Shown here: positions 44,791 to 54,078 of the stretch, one piece after another
How positions within the stretch are numbered: position 1 is the stretch's first letter
Layout of the letters: each line of letters opens with the position of its first letter
Assembly (NCBI GenBank): GCA_049610385.1
Contig: JBMYZL010000011.1
Span: 1 to 64,000, forward strand
Length of the DNA: 64,000 bases
DNA from: JBMYZL01 sp049610385
Lineage (GTDB): Bacteria > Bacteroidota > Bacteroidia > Flavobacteriales_D > Sanyastnellaceae
Direction: 5' to 3'
Notes under the pieces: generated by a model
Database searches by the model: none
Seen by the model: only the letters and a program-made list of their open reading frames with translations
Told to the model about the DNA's origin: nothing
Program-made: the position numbers and the translations under genes

Positions 44791-45651
44791 CTAGGGCTGA
44801 TCTTCTCGATTTGTCATTGCCTTTAAGAAGAAAGCCAACTTTGTTTTGAGGGCTTTCCTCTCCACAATCGCGTCGAGAAAACCATGTTCCAAAAGAAACT
44901 CAGATCGCTGGAAACCTTCCGGCAAATCCTTGCCGATGGTCTCCTTCACCACACGCGGGCCCGCAAAACCAATCAAGGCATTGGGCTCAGCAATGTTCAA
45001 GTCGCCGAGCATCGCAAAAGATGCCGTCACTCCACCTGTAGTGGGATCGGTCAACACACTGATATAAGGTAGGCCCTGTTTCGCCAGAACCGATAACCGT
45101 GCACTGGTTTTCGCCATTTGCATCAAACTCAGACCCGCTTCCATCATTCGAGCACCACCCGACTTGCTGATGCAAATAAATGGGCATTTTTTCTTGATGG
45201 CGTGGTCGATGCCTCTTGCAATCTTCTCTCCCACCACACTGCCCATCGAGCCTCCAATAAAAGAAAAATCCATGGCACTGATCACCACCAATTGACCCTC
45301 GATCTCCCCTGCTGCAGTCCGAATGGCATCTTGCAATTCGGTTTTCTTCCTCGCCGCCTCTAAACGGGATTTGTAAGTTTTCGTATCAGTAAACTCCAAC
45401 GGATCGTCACTGGCCATTTTCGGTACCAATTCCCGATACTTCCCTTCATCAAACAACAATTGGAAATATCCTTCACTGCCCATTCGTTCATGATGACCGC
45501 AGTGCTTGCATACATTCAAGGTGTCTGAGTGCTCCTGTGCTGTCACCACTGTTTTGCAGTTCGGACATTTGTACCAAGCGCCTTCTGGAATCTCCTTCTT
45601 CTCAGTGGACTTCGTTGTGATTCCGTCTTGTATTCTCTTGAACCAACCCAT
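44791..45651 (-). CDS. accD: Acetyl-CoA carboxylase, carboxyltransferase subunit beta
   Basis: A 286-residue subunit that with AccA transfers the carboxyl group from biotin to acetyl-CoA, the first step of fatty-acid synthesis. The N-terminal zinc ribbon has Cys29, Cys32, Cys48 and Cys51 (YKCPNC, VCKHCG). The crotonase-fold core has ISKSGGARMMEAGLSLMQMAK, VLTDPTTGGVTASFAMLGD and IGFAGPRVVKETIG. It is read from the ATG at 45651, 103 bases after tamL. Confidence 0.96.
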   Translation of the reverse strand: MGWFKRIQDGITTKSTEKKEIPEGAWYKCPNCKTVVTAQEHSDTLNVCKHCGHHERMGSEGYFQLLFDEGKYRELVPKMASDDPLEFTDTKTYKSRLEAARKKTELQDAIRTAAGEIEGQLVVISAMDFSFIGGSMGSVVGEKIARGIDHAIKKKCPFICISKSGGARMMEAGLSLMQMAKTSARLSVLAKQGLPYISVLTDPTTGGVTASFAMLGDLNIAEPNALIGFAGPRVVKETIGKDLPEGFQRSEFLLEHGFLDAIVERKALKTKLAFFLKAMTNREDQP

Positions 45652-45753
45652 TCTGGATTCGTTTTTGAATGAATTGACGAAGGTAGGCCTTCTTTCTCAG
45701 AAGTCCTTCGTCATGGCCAGAGGAATTCAAAGGAGAGAAGCATGTTCAATCCA

Positions 45754-47853
45754 TCAAAATGCATGCCCCAAACCCAAATGAAGAGCGCCATTTGATCGGC
45801 TCGGGCGCCACCAACGGCGATCCTCGGGTTGTGTGGGGTCATGCAGTCGGAGCCCTGCGTCCAAACGCAGCAAGAAGAAGTCGAAGTCCAAGCGGAGCCC
45901 CAGCCCGATATTGCAAGCAAGAGTCGCCCATTTGCCCCCATGCATAAACGTCGCTGATGCCGGCGCTTGACTGCCATGTAACCATACGTTACCAACGTCA
46001 ACAAAAGAGGCCAACATCCACATGTCAGTCCATTTCCAGCGGAGCTCATAACTGGTTTCAATCCGCATGTCTCCCAGTCCTTGAACGGCTCCACTTCCAT
46101 CCTCAGATTTCACTGAGCCTGGCCCCAGCTCCCGCGCTCCCCAACCTCTCATTCCTTGCACTCCTCCACCAAAAAAAGCACGATCAAAAGGCAATGTTTC
46201 AAAATTCTTACCCGCCCAACCTGAACCGGCCAAGATGCGACCGGCGTGGGTGATGCGTCCAGTCCCAAGGTGCCAAGACCTTTGAGCTTCGACCCTCAAA
46301 AATTGGGCGAATGGGACTCCGCCCAGGAGAAACTGCCCTGATCCATTTTCAGGCAAGCCCAAAGTGGGTGCCAATGCCCGAAGGGTTTGCCCCGCCCATT
46401 CCATCGAAATTCGAAGTTCGGGACGCGACCATACCACGCGGGTCAGCGCACTTGAATAATCCGCAAAACGACTGCGAATGAATTCGGACGCATCCTCTTC
46501 TAGCCAACTTTGAAATGCTGCCGTCGCCTCAATGTCCGTGTGGGTAATTTCAAGCCAGTCCAAACGAATCAAACTCGACAAGGCCGGGTTTTCGATAAAT
46601 CGATTGCCCCAGAGAAAACCGAAATTTCTCCTGACATAATCCGGTCTGGATTCCCGTCGGATGTTCAGCCCCATCAGCGTTTGAGCATCAGTACTTGGTC
46701 GCACATGTTCCAGCCGCATTGGAAAAAATCCCGGTCTTTGATAATCCAGGTTCAGCGACCACTCCCCACTGTTTGGAATCAAACTTGTCGCATCATAAGC
46801 GAAAGGTTTTACTGAAGAAATCCCACCACTCGCGGACAATTCCAACTGGTCGCCCATCCTTGATGGATTCAAATGCTGCCAAGTCAATTGGGCCATGGGA
46901 CCATATGCCGCATCTCTTCGTGTCATGTCCACTTCCAATTCCAAGGCCATATTCGGACGTGAACTGATCCAGATTTCAACATCCATAGAATCGTTACCCG
47001 CTGCTCCATCTTCCATCCGCATCTCAACGCGACGAACTGAGGGCAAGCGAGCCAACCGGCGGTAAGTCTCCTCCAGAACAATGCTGTTGTAGACCATTCC
47101 CTTCTCAATGCTGTTGAGATGTTCCAAAATGGGGACCTTCAATGAATCCCCACCACGATCCGTGATCTGGTGGAATCGAACTTCCCCAAATCTGAACTTT
47201 GAGTGAGGCTCAGAATGCAAATCACCATCAATTGTCCGGGTAGCAGGCAAAAGACGAATGGTTACCTCCACATCACGCCCTGAAGCAGATTCCGTCGTAT
47301 CCGCGACAAAAGAAACGTAGGCTTCTTGAAAACCTGCAAAACCAATGGAACGCGCGGCTTGGGCAATTCTGATGCGTTCTTTCTCGAGCACATCTGCATC
47401 AAATGGCGCACCGGATTTCAACAGTGAATTGGCTTGTAATCTGGCCACAGGCAAACCGGTTTCCATGGCCTCCCAATTGAGTTGGCCAATGGCGGACAAG
47501 GGGCCTTTTTTCACCACACAGTTCATTCCGATTCGACGCCCCCAGATGGAATCTGGTTCACAATGAACCTCGGCCTCGAGAAATCCTCGGCGCTGAGCAT
47601 TTGCCAACAGGTTTCTTTCAATTCTGTCCAGCCAACGGATGTCAAATACAAGCCGAGGCAAAGTATCAACTGAAGATCGACGAAGCGTCCATATCGCCTC
47701 TGGCTCAGGCAACACATCGGCTGTCCCAGGAAGCGACGGATGCACATGTATAGGTCCCAGAATTTGACCATCCCCGCCTGCCCTTTTGGCTGTGAGGCAA
47801 CCAGAAAGCAACACAAAACATCCAATTCCCAGAGGTGCGAAGTAGATTCGCAT
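45754..47853 (-). CDS. tamL: TamL-like outer-membrane assembly lipoprotein (BamA/TamA family)
   Basis: A 699-residue Omp85 protein with a lipobox (LLSGC, Cys19), POTRA-like N-terminal domains and a C-terminal beta-barrel. The barrel carries the L6-type motif GMRGWGARELGPGS and a terminal LGHAF. A lipidated BamA/TamA protein is the TamL type of Bacteroidota, which works with TamB. No tamB is visible within the window. The ATG at 47853 is used because it begins the lipoprotein signal; a longer in-frame opening overlaps the divergent methyltransferase gene. Confidence 0.82.
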   Translation of the reverse strand: MRIYFAPLGIGCFVLLSGCLTAKRAGGDGQILGPIHVHPSLPGTADVLPEPEAIWTLRRSSVDTLPRLVFDIRWLDRIERNLLANAQRRGFLEAEVHCEPDSIWGRRIGMNCVVKKGPLSAIGQLNWEAMETGLPVARLQANSLLKSGAPFDADVLEKERIRIAQAARSIGFAGFQEAYVSFVADTTESASGRDVEVTIRLLPATRTIDGDLHSEPHSKFRFGEVRFHQITDRGGDSLKVPILEHLNSIEKGMVYNSIVLEETYRRLARLPSVRRVEMRMEDGAAGNDSMDVEIWISSRPNMALELEVDMTRRDAAYGPMAQLTWQHLNPSRMGDQLELSASGGISSVKPFAYDATSLIPNSGEWSLNLDYQRPGFFPMRLEHVRPSTDAQTLMGLNIRRESRPDYVRRNFGFLWGNRFIENPALSSLIRLDWLEITHTDIEATAAFQSWLEEDASEFIRSRFADYSSALTRVVWSRPELRISMEWAGQTLRALAPTLGLPENGSGQFLLGGVPFAQFLRVEAQRSWHLGTGRITHAGRILAGSGWAGKNFETLPFDRAFFGGGVQGMRGWGARELGPGSVKSEDGSGAVQGLGDMRIETSYELRWKWTDMWMLASFVDVGNVWLHGSQAPASATFMHGGKWATLACNIGLGLRLDFDFFLLRLDAGLRLHDPTQPEDRRWWRPSRSNGALHLGLGHAF

Positions 47854-47868
47854 CCGGAAATCCAATAC

Positions 47869-47900
47869 CAAAATTAGAATGTCTCTCACACGCGCCGAAA
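47869..47900 (-). promoter_or_regulatory. Near-consensus promoter of tamL
   Basis: On the minus strand TAATTTTG (47869-47876) is preceded after 20 bases by TTTC (47897-47900), one mismatch from TTTG. It lies inside the start of the divergent methyltransferase gene and gives a leader of ~11 bases for tamL. Confidence 0.5.
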
Positions 47901-48685
47901 TTCTGAACATTCGCAATTTGCGCCATCGGCGAGAGCGAAAGAGATTGGGGCTGTTCGTCGTTGAGGGACTCAAGTCAGTCATGGAACTGCAAAGGAGCCC
48001 ATTGCAAACGCGCAACATTTGGGCCACAGCCAAAGGTATCGAAAGTATGCCTCCGGACAGCCAAAAAGACGTCAAGGTCGTCCCTTCTCAGGTGATGGCG
48101 AGAATGTCCTCTTTGAAAACCCCGCCAGGAATTTTGGCCACGGCTGAAATGCCTCAATTGAATTGGTCCGATTGGTTGAACGTTGTTGAGAAACACCCAA
48201 TTCCTTTGGTGCTTGTTGCAGATGGCCTCAATGACCCCGGAAATGTCGGAACCTTGATTCGTACAGCACATTGGTTGGGCTGTTCGGGTGTCGCCCTCAT
48301 TCAAGGGTCAGCAGATCCCTTCAATGCAAAAACGGTTCAGGCCTCCATGGGCTCCGTCTTCCACATGCCCATTTTAGAAATCCCACTTGCTGAATGGCTC
48401 GATTCTTGGCCCGGAACTTGTGCGGTTTTGGAGGCCGATGGCCAATCCCTAGACCAATACCACCCCGACCCTCAGGAGACTTTGGCCCTTGTGGTGGGAT
48501 CTGAATCCCATGGCCCCCAACCCGATTGGTCTCAAACCCAAGCCGTGCGTTTGGGCATTCCCATGGGAACCAGTGGAGGACACCGAGAGGCTCCGGAATC
48601 ATTGAATGCTGCCATGGCGGCTGGAATTGCAGCGGCGGAAATCACCCGGAAATGGCGGATGACATCTTTGAGTGTTGGGCATTGA
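47879..48685 (+). CDS. TrmH/SpoU family RNA 2'-O-methyltransferase
   Basis: A 268-residue SPOUT enzyme. The N-terminal substrate-binding region (RRERKRLGLFVVEGLKSV) is followed by the three SpoU motifs: DPGNVGTLIRTAHWLG, LALVVGSESHG, and the final IPM with ESLNAAMAAGIAAAEI of the trefoil knot. It methylates a ribose in rRNA or tRNA; the exact site is unknown. It diverges from tamL with only 25 bases between the starts and overlaps the convergent acyltransferase gene by 44 bases. Confidence 0.92.
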   Translation: MSLTRAEILNIRNLRHRRERKRLGLFVVEGLKSVMELQRSPLQTRNIWATAKGIESMPPDSQKDVKVVPSQVMARMSSLKTPPGILATAEMPQLNWSDWLNVVEKHPIPLVLVADGLNDPGNVGTLIRTAHWLGCSGVALIQGSADPFNAKTVQASMGSVFHMPILEIPLAEWLDSWPGTCAVLEADGQSLDQYHPDPQETLALVVGSESHGPQPDWSQTQAVRLGIPMGTSGGHREAPESLNAAMAAGIAAAEITRKWRMTSLSVGH

Positions 48686-49784
48686 CCCATGGACGTGCCA
48701 TCATTTGGCACCAAACTGTCCGAATTTCCTCTTGTGTAAACGCTGTGTTCAATTGTACTTCTTCAACAACTGAGGCCAAACGCTCTTCACAGGCTTCACC
48801 AATGGATTCATCCGAGAGGATTTTAGGCGACACCCCTGCTTCCCCGATCAAATGTGCAGCATAAGCAGCGTTGTCAAATGGCCGCAACTGTCGATGAATG
48901 CATTCGTCCACCACGGATGCCATCCGGACATGGTTCCGTTCTGGTCCTTCTTCCCATGCCAAAGGAGCAGAAAAGGAAATATGAATCCGTCCTTTCCATT
49001 CCAAAAGTCCCTTGCGCATGCTTTTTTCATCTTCACCAGCCACCTTTTGATACTCCCCCCCTTGAGCATGGCGAATCAACAATTCCCGAACCTTCATGGC
49101 ATCACAGGGATCCCATTCATAACTCAGGGACACCGCATGCACCCGAAGAGCCGACCACATCTCTTCACCGCCGCCGTCCAAAAGCATCCGAATCAAGGCA
49201 GGTGATGTCAAATCATTGCCATCCTTGGCGCGCCCTTCTCGTTGAGCAAGCCACACACTCCTTTGGTTTTCCAAAACCACTGAACGCACATAGGCCGCCA
49301 CATCCGCGCTGGCCTGTAATTGCTGCCTTGGTCCACCCCCGCGAGGCACCACAAAACTTCGGTTCAAACGAACCACGTCCCGCACCCAGGACAATCCGAG
49401 CAAATTGGAACCAATTCCGATTTCCGTTGTAGGCGCTCCCTGATCGCTCAAAGCCAAATTAATCAAGGCAGGATCCAGAACAATGTCCCGATGATTTGAA
49501 ATAAACAGGGCTCCTACCGGATCGAAGCCATCTGGAAAAGAAAAGGTCACTTCAGAAGCCGTTGTGTCCAAGATGTGCTTCACGAGTGGCCTCGAAATAT
49601 GATCTTGAAATTCAAAGATGGAATTGACACGCTTGGCTTGCTCCAGGGCCCATTGCGCTTGATCCACCCCCATGAACGCCTCCAACGCCGTGTGCAGTGC
49701 CTTTTCGCCCATCAACCGTTCAATGGCCTTCGGCACCTCAGCGTCCAAAAAAGGCCGCATGTGTTGAAATCGATCCTCTCCCAT
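48642..49784 (-). CDS. PlsC-like glycerol acyltransferase
   Basis: A 380-residue protein with acyltransferase features: LFISNHRDIVLDPALIN (the NHxxxxD-type motif I, with one extra residue), the RSFVVPRGGG region and the third-motif-like LAQREGRAKDG. The N-terminal ~90 residues are a helical extension and the C-terminal part is not recognised. It probably acylates a glycerophosphate or other lipid head group. The 3' end overlaps the TrmH-type gene by 44 bases. Confidence 0.78.
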   Translation of the reverse strand: MGEDRFQHMRPFLDAEVPKAIERLMGEKALHTALEAFMGVDQAQWALEQAKRVNSIFEFQDHISRPLVKHILDTTASEVTFSFPDGFDPVGALFISNHRDIVLDPALINLALSDQGAPTTEIGIGSNLLGLSWVRDVVRLNRSFVVPRGGGPRQQLQASADVAAYVRSVVLENQRSVWLAQREGRAKDGNDLTSPALIRMLLDGGGEEMWSALRVHAVSLSYEWDPCDAMKVRELLIRHAQGGEYQKVAGEDEKSMRKGLLEWKGRIHISFSAPLAWEEGPERNHVRMASVVDECIHRQLRPFDNAAYAAHLIGEAGVSPKILSDESIGEACEERLASVVEEVQLNTAFTQEEIRTVWCQMMARPWVNAQHSKMSSAISG

Positions 49785-49812
49785 TGGGGTGCAAGATAAC
49801 CCACTACTTTTG
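49783..49812 (+). promoter_or_regulatory. Promoter of the DEAD-box helicase, possibly leaderless
   Basis: TACTTTTG (49805-49812) is an exact -7 match. An ATTG lies 18 bases upstream (49783-49786), a weak -33 match. The -7 box ends only 5 bases before the ATG at 49818, so transcription would start at or just beside the start codon. Confidence 0.6.
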
Positions 49813-49817
49813 TCTGC

Positions 49818-51113
49818 ATGACGTTCGAAGAACTGAAGCTAACAAAACAATTCATCCAAGCTACAGAAGATGCTGGATATCAATTAGCTACAGATATTCA
49901 AGTCATGGCCATTCCGCCGATACGAGCCGGGCAAGATGTCATCGGCATTGCGCCTACAGGTACTGGAAAAACAGCCGCATTCCTGATTCCCTTGTTGTCC
50001 AACTTGAAATATGCGCAAGGAGAATCTCCACGTGGGTTGGTTTTGGCGCCCACCAAAGAGTTGGTCATTCAAATCGCGGGTGAAGCCCGCAAATTTGCGG
50101 CTTACACGGATTTGCGAATCGTCATGTTGTACGGAGGCGTAGGCCCAAAAACTCAATTGAATGAACTCTCAGAAGGCGTTGATTTGATTGTGGCGACACC
50201 CGGAAGATTCATGGATCTGTACATGCGGGGGGGAATTTTCACCAGGAAGATCAAGCATGTCGTCATCGATGAGGCCGATCGGATGATGGACATGGGATTC
50301 ATGCCACAACTTCGCAACCTGCAAGAGGTCCTGCCCACGAAAAGACAAAATTTGCTGTTTTCAGCCACTTTCCCACACCGGGTTGAAAGGCTCGCAGACG
50401 AATTTCTACTCTGGCCCACCCGTTTGGAGGTCGCACCACAAGCCACTGTGGCAAGCACAGTAGAACAATACCAAGTCGAACTGCCGAACATGCGCACCAA
50501 GTTGTCCTACCTTGAACATTTGCTTGTTACGGAAGACCAACCTGAGAGCCGATGGATGGTTTTTGTCCGGCGGAAAGAAGATGCAGAGCAAATCGGTAAA
50601 TATTTGGAGCGAATCTTTGATTTCGGTGTCCGCTCCATCCACAGCAACAAAGCCCAAAACTCGCGATTGAATGCGATGGAGTTGTTTCGATCGGGCGAAA
50701 TCAAGGTTCTGGTCAGCACAGATGTTTCCAGCCGTGGAATCGACATCCCTGAAATCGATTACGTGGTTAATTTTTCAGTGCCTGGAGATCCCCATGATTA
50801 TGTTCACAGAATTGGAAGAACCGGGCGTGCATTTCGGTCCGGCCGTTCCATCACATTGGTTGATCCAGCCGAGGGTTATGCGCTGAAGCGCATTGAAAAT
50901 CTAACAGGTGATGTTCCAAAATCAATCCAGCCTCCTGAGAACTTAGAAGTCTTTGAAACCCCCAGATGGGAGCGACAAAACCAAGCCATGATCATCGACA
51001 AGGAGATGCGGAAAATTGACCCGGATTACAAAGGTGCATTTCACGAAAAAAAGAAGAAAAAAGGCTCGAAAACACAAAAAATGCGCAAAAACCGACCCAA
51101 AAAGTCCCGATAA
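49818..51113 (+). CDS. DEAD-box RNA helicase (RhlE/SrmB-like)
   Basis: A 431-residue ATP-dependent RNA helicase. Motifs in order: the Q-motif glutamine near residue 28 with A-T-D-I-Q, Walker A APTGTGKT (45-52), VATPGRFMDL, VIDEADRMMDMG, LLFSATFPH, STDVSSRGIDIP and HRIGRTGR. The C-terminal tail is short and lysine-rich (HEKKKKKGSK), which should bind RNA. It probably acts in ribosome assembly or RNA decay, often induced in the cold. It converges with the zinc-ribbon gene, 6 bases apart. Confidence 0.94.
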   Translation: MTFEELKLTKQFIQATEDAGYQLATDIQVMAIPPIRAGQDVIGIAPTGTGKTAAFLIPLLSNLKYAQGESPRGLVLAPTKELVIQIAGEARKFAAYTDLRIVMLYGGVGPKTQLNELSEGVDLIVATPGRFMDLYMRGGIFTRKIKHVVIDEADRMMDMGFMPQLRNLQEVLPTKRQNLLFSATFPHRVERLADEFLLWPTRLEVAPQATVASTVEQYQVELPNMRTKLSYLEHLLVTEDQPESRWMVFVRRKEDAEQIGKYLERIFDFGVRSIHSNKAQNSRLNAMELFRSGEIKVLVSTDVSSRGIDIPEIDYVVNFSVPGDPHDYVHRIGRTGRAFRSGRSITLVDPAEGYALKRIENLTGDVPKSIQPPENLEVFETPRWERQNQAMIIDKEMRKIDPDYKGAFHEKKKKKGSKTQKMRKNRPKKSR

Positions 51114-51118
51114 TGCCC

Positions 51119-51499
51119 TCAAACCGAATTGACAATCTCGGGCTGAAGCAGCAAAACACCATGCGCCTCGACCACATACCCCTCCTCATAACACATCACT
51201 GCGGCACGGCCATCTGAAAGAATCTCAACATGGGTGTGATAGGTGAAGTCAAAACCACGTTGCCGCAGCCATGTGAACGCCAAATCAGTCTGTTCCGTGA
51301 GATTTTCGGCATTCCGAGCCATACGAAGAAGTGTTCGATTGCGCATCAATACAGCGTCAACTTTTTTCAAAAGCAAGTGGGGACCTGTGCGCCGGTGATG
51401 TCGCACCCGGCAATGGTCATCGCAAAACAACTTGTCTCGACGTCCCCGAAGTTTTTCACCGCAGTTTCTGCAGGTTGAAGTCCTGATCAATTGTTTCAT
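51119..51499 (-). CDS. Zinc-ribbon protein, conserved hypothetical
   Basis: A 126-residue protein starting with a four-cysteine site, CRNCGEKL then FCDDHCRVRHH, resembling DUF2256/CxxC-type zinc ribbons. The middle is helical (LLRMARNAENLTEQTDLA) and the C-terminus has strands (FDFTYHTHVEI, VMCYEEGYVVEA). Similar small proteins occur in Bacteroidota, without a known function. On the minus strand a perfect 6-bp GCAGGC/GCCTGC hairpin lies directly before the ATG. Confidence 0.7.
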   Translation of the reverse strand: MKQLIRTSTCRNCGEKLRGRRDKLFCDDHCRVRHHRRTGPHLLLKKVDAVLMRNRTLLRMARNAENLTEQTDLAFTWLRQRGFDFTYHTHVEILSDGRAAVMCYEEGYVVEAHGVLLLQPEIVNSV

Positions 51500-51573
51500 G
51501 CAGGCAAGAAGCCTGCGTCATTTGGACTTCGCAAATGGAATTCATGATTGACGGCCCGGAATTTGTAACCGTG

Positions 51574-52407
51574 TCAAATCACCTCCAAAATCTTTAAAAC
51601 AGCCGACTTGAACAACGCAGTCAGTTGGGGCTCAGCCTGTTGTGCGATGCTCACAATTTCCGCAACGTCAACTGGAGCCAAATGATCTGGGTCGCACTCA
51701 TCGGTAATCACACTGATTACGGCACAAGGCAGCCCCATGTGTGCGCAAGCGATGACTTCAGGCACTGTGGACATCCCCACTGCATCCCCTCCAATGGTTC
51801 GCAAGTAGCGATATTCTGCACGGGTTTCGAGCTGGGGACCAGCCACACTGACGTAAACGCCATCCACCAACCGAACCCCCTGATCAGCGGCCAATTGATG
51901 AAGCAATGTCCCAATCCCCGAATGATAGGGCTGACTCATGTCTGGAAATCTCCCTCCCCATTTCTCTTCATTTGGCCCGCGCAGCGGCGATTCTGGCTGA
52001 AGATTGATGTGGTCCTCCACCCGCATCAGGGCACCCTTTTTCAGGTTGGGGTTCAGACCACCGGCAGCATTGGACAACAACATGGCTTGTGCGCCAAGGG
52101 ATTTGGCCAAGCGAACGGGCAACACCACTTGTTCCATCGAATGGCCTTCATAGTAATGAAATCGACCTTCAAAAGCCAGAACGCGCACATCCCCCACACG
52201 ACCATAAACCAAACGTCCAAAATGAAACTCAACAGTGGCCACAGGGAAAAAAGGTATCTGATTGTAACTCAAGGCCACCCATTGCTCATCCATTTCTTGG
52301 GTGAAACCACCCAAACCCGTTCCACAAATCACAGCAACGTCGACTTCCCCGATTCCACGATCAGACAAGTAACGCATCATTTCTTTCAACATTTCAGATG
52401 TGTCCAT
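51574..52407 (-). CDS. Purine-nucleoside phosphorylase
   Basis: A 277-residue trimeric-type PNP that cleaves purine nucleosides with phosphate. Motifs: VICGTGLGGF, the phosphate site with FEGRFHYYEGHS, SNAAGGLNP, the purine-site VYVSVAGPQLETRAE and GGDAVGMSTVPE. The ATG at 52407 overlaps the preceding gene by 14 bases; an ATG 18 bases upstream is also possible. Its position at the end of an arsenosugar-type operon suggests removal of adenine from an arsenic nucleoside, in addition to or instead of ordinary purine salvage (inference). Confidence 0.9.
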   Translation of the reverse strand: MDTSEMLKEMMRYLSDRGIGEVDVAVICGTGLGGFTQEMDEQWVALSYNQIPFFPVATVEFHFGRLVYGRVGDVRVLAFEGRFHYYEGHSMEQVVLPVRLAKSLGAQAMLLSNAAGGLNPNLKKGALMRVEDHINLQPESPLRGPNEEKWGGRFPDMSQPYHSGIGTLLHQLAADQGVRLVDGVYVSVAGPQLETRAEYRYLRTIGGDAVGMSTVPEVIACAHMGLPCAVISVITDECDPDHLAPVDVAEIVSIAQQAEPQLTALFKSAVLKILEVI

Positions 52408-53020
52408 AGTCGGCAAAAGTCGCATGTTTTGAACAAATCGAGTTCCAGTCCATTTGCGTATCCACGTCTTGCTCGGGAGAATCCGCCCAAAATGTCAGGC
52501 CTTTGGCGCTCATTTTTTTTTGAATCAAAGGCCAAACCTGATCGGTCCCCCAAGGAACATGCCGCCACAAATCTCTTGGCCATTCCAACATGCTCATCAA
52601 TCCAAATCCACCGTCCAATGCCGGCACCACAGCCGCATCTACCCCTGAACAAACCCGTTTCTCCGCCCGCTTGACATGTTCCAAAGTCAGATCTGGCATG
52701 TCCGTCCCCACGAGGGTGATGGGTCGACCAGCCCCCCACCAAATGCGACTGTCCTCAATGGCATTCAACATCCTGTGGCCCAAATCTGATCCCCTTTGCG
52801 ATATCACGCGCAATTCGGACATCTGCTCAGTGACTTCAATTGCATCGTGTCGTTGACCGGTGAGCGCAACCACGCAACCGTCGGCATGCCTTGCAAACTC
52901 CTTCAAGGCATGATTGAACAGAAGCAAATGAATCTCATGCGCCTTTTGGAGGCCCACTTGAGCCGCCAGTCTTGATTTGCCTTGGCCAAGGACTGGCCAC
53001 CTTGCCATCACAATGATCAT
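52394..53020 (-). CDS. DUF2064 (TIGR04282-like) glycosyltransferase
   Basis: A 208-residue nucleotide-diphospho-sugar-transferase-like protein. It shows the family's VMARWPVLGQGKSRLAAQVG start, SQRGSDLGHRMLNAI, LVGTDMPDLTLEHVKRA and DGGFGLMSM. Family members linked to radical SAM ArsS genes are annotated as arsenosugar glycosyltransferases. The ATG at 53020 overlaps the arsS stop (ATGA); upstream in-frame sequence lies in arsS. Confidence 0.85.
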   Translation of the reverse strand: MIIVMARWPVLGQGKSRLAAQVGLQKAHEIHLLLFNHALKEFARHADGCVVALTGQRHDAIEVTEQMSELRVISQRGSDLGHRMLNAIEDSRIWWGAGRPITLVGTDMPDLTLEHVKRAEKRVCSGVDAAVVPALDGGFGLMSMLEWPRDLWRHVPWGTDQVWPLIQKKMSAKGLTFWADSPEQDVDTQMDWNSICSKHATFADYGHI

Positions 53021-54078
53021 CAGAGTATTGTTCCTGAACAACTTGACCCTGCACCAGCAGTGCATCCATAACAGTGGTTGTGCACGGCAATGTCACGACC
53101 TATCAAACCGGGTTCCCAATCGCGAATGTGTCCAACTGTGTGCTGAATCGGAAGGTCCAGCATTTGATTGAAATCACAATCGTACAGCGCCCCATCCCAT
53201 CTTACGCTTAACGTATTCCGGCACATGACACCAAGCGCTGCCGCTGGATTGAACGCGTCCAACAACGATTCCATGTAATCTTCATAATTGCCACTGGCCA
53301 CCAAAAAATCCAAATATCGGCTGATTGGAAGGTTGGTGATTATTAGTAAATTGTTGAATTCCAGACCAAAACGGTTGCGCAATTCAGCCTTGAATCGGAC
53401 CTCCAAAGCTTCATGGTCTCCTGGGAGAAAAGCACCTGTGGGGTTGTGTACCAAATCCAACACCAAGCCGATGTCTTCCCCGCCATATCCCACCAAATTC
53501 AATTCTCGAATGGCCGCCAAACTGGCTTCAAAAACCCCATCGCCCCGTTGGCGATCCGTTTGGTGCTGATGAACAGATGGCAGACTGCTAACCACATGTA
53601 TGCGATGCCGCGCAAACCACGGAATGAGTTCAGCAAAACGAGAATGCGATTGTAAAATGGTCAGGTTCGACCGCACTACAATGTCCAATTCATCAGGCGA
53701 AAATGCTCGACGAACCCGTTCAACAAATGGCTTGAATTCTGGGTTCATCTCGGGAGCACCTCCAGTCAAATCCAAGGTGCTTGGACGCGCCTTCTGCAAA
53801 ACCCGAAAGACTTCGTCAAACGTGGAGGCCGTCATGACCTCTTTCCGATCGGGACCTGCATCGACATGACAATGCGCACAAGTTTGATTGCACACATAAC
53901 CCACATTGACTTGCAAAACATCCATTTCTTTGGGACGCATGGGGTAAAGACCCAATTCTTGAAGCTTTTCCGAAAAATGCGGCCACTCTGGTGAGCCAAA
54001 TGGGGGCGCTGCCAACCGTTCCAATGCTCGGCTCGATTGGGCATGTGTGCCTTGGCCTGTTCGCTTGGACGCCCTCAC
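53020..54078 (-). CDS. arsS: Arsenosugar biosynthesis radical SAM protein ArsS
   Basis: A 352-residue radical SAM enzyme. The iron-sulfur motif CxxxCxxC is Cys63, Cys67, Cys70 (CNQTCAHCHVDAGPDR). Further SAM-binding strands are DLTGGAPEMN and VVRSNLTI, and a cysteine-rich C-terminal SPASM-like end (CRNTLSVRWDGALYDCDFN, HNHCYGCTAGAG). The family joins 5'-deoxyadenosyl to methylated arsenic to give a nucleoside that is processed to arsenosugars. The start is a GTG that overlaps the upstream stop (GTGA); the in-frame extension upstream lies inside the neighbouring gene. Confidence 0.9.
   Translation of the reverse strand: MRASKRTGQGTHAQSSRALERLAAPPFGSPEWPHFSEKLQELGLYPMRPKEMDVLQVNVGYVCNQTCAHCHVDAGPDRKEVMTASTFDEVFRVLQKARPSTLDLTGGAPEMNPEFKPFVERVRRAFSPDELDIVVRSNLTILQSHSRFAELIPWFARHRIHVVSSLPSVHQHQTDRQRGDGVFEASLAAIRELNLVGYGGEDIGLVLDLVHNPTGAFLPGDHEALEVRFKAELRNRFGLEFNNLLIITNLPISRYLDFLVASGNYEDYMESLLDAFNPAAALGVMCRNTLSVRWDGALYDCDFNQMLDLPIQHTVGHIRDWEPGLIGRDIAVHNHCYGCTAGAGSSCSGTIL

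Noticed and set aside
45676..45712. Inverted repeat GACGAAGG/CCTTCGTC between tamL and accD
   Set aside because: It lacks a T run on either strand, so it was not called a terminator.
51625..52674. 349-codon plus-strand frame opposite the purine-nucleoside phosphorylase
   Set aside because: It runs antisense to two conserved enzymes and has no recognisable domain.
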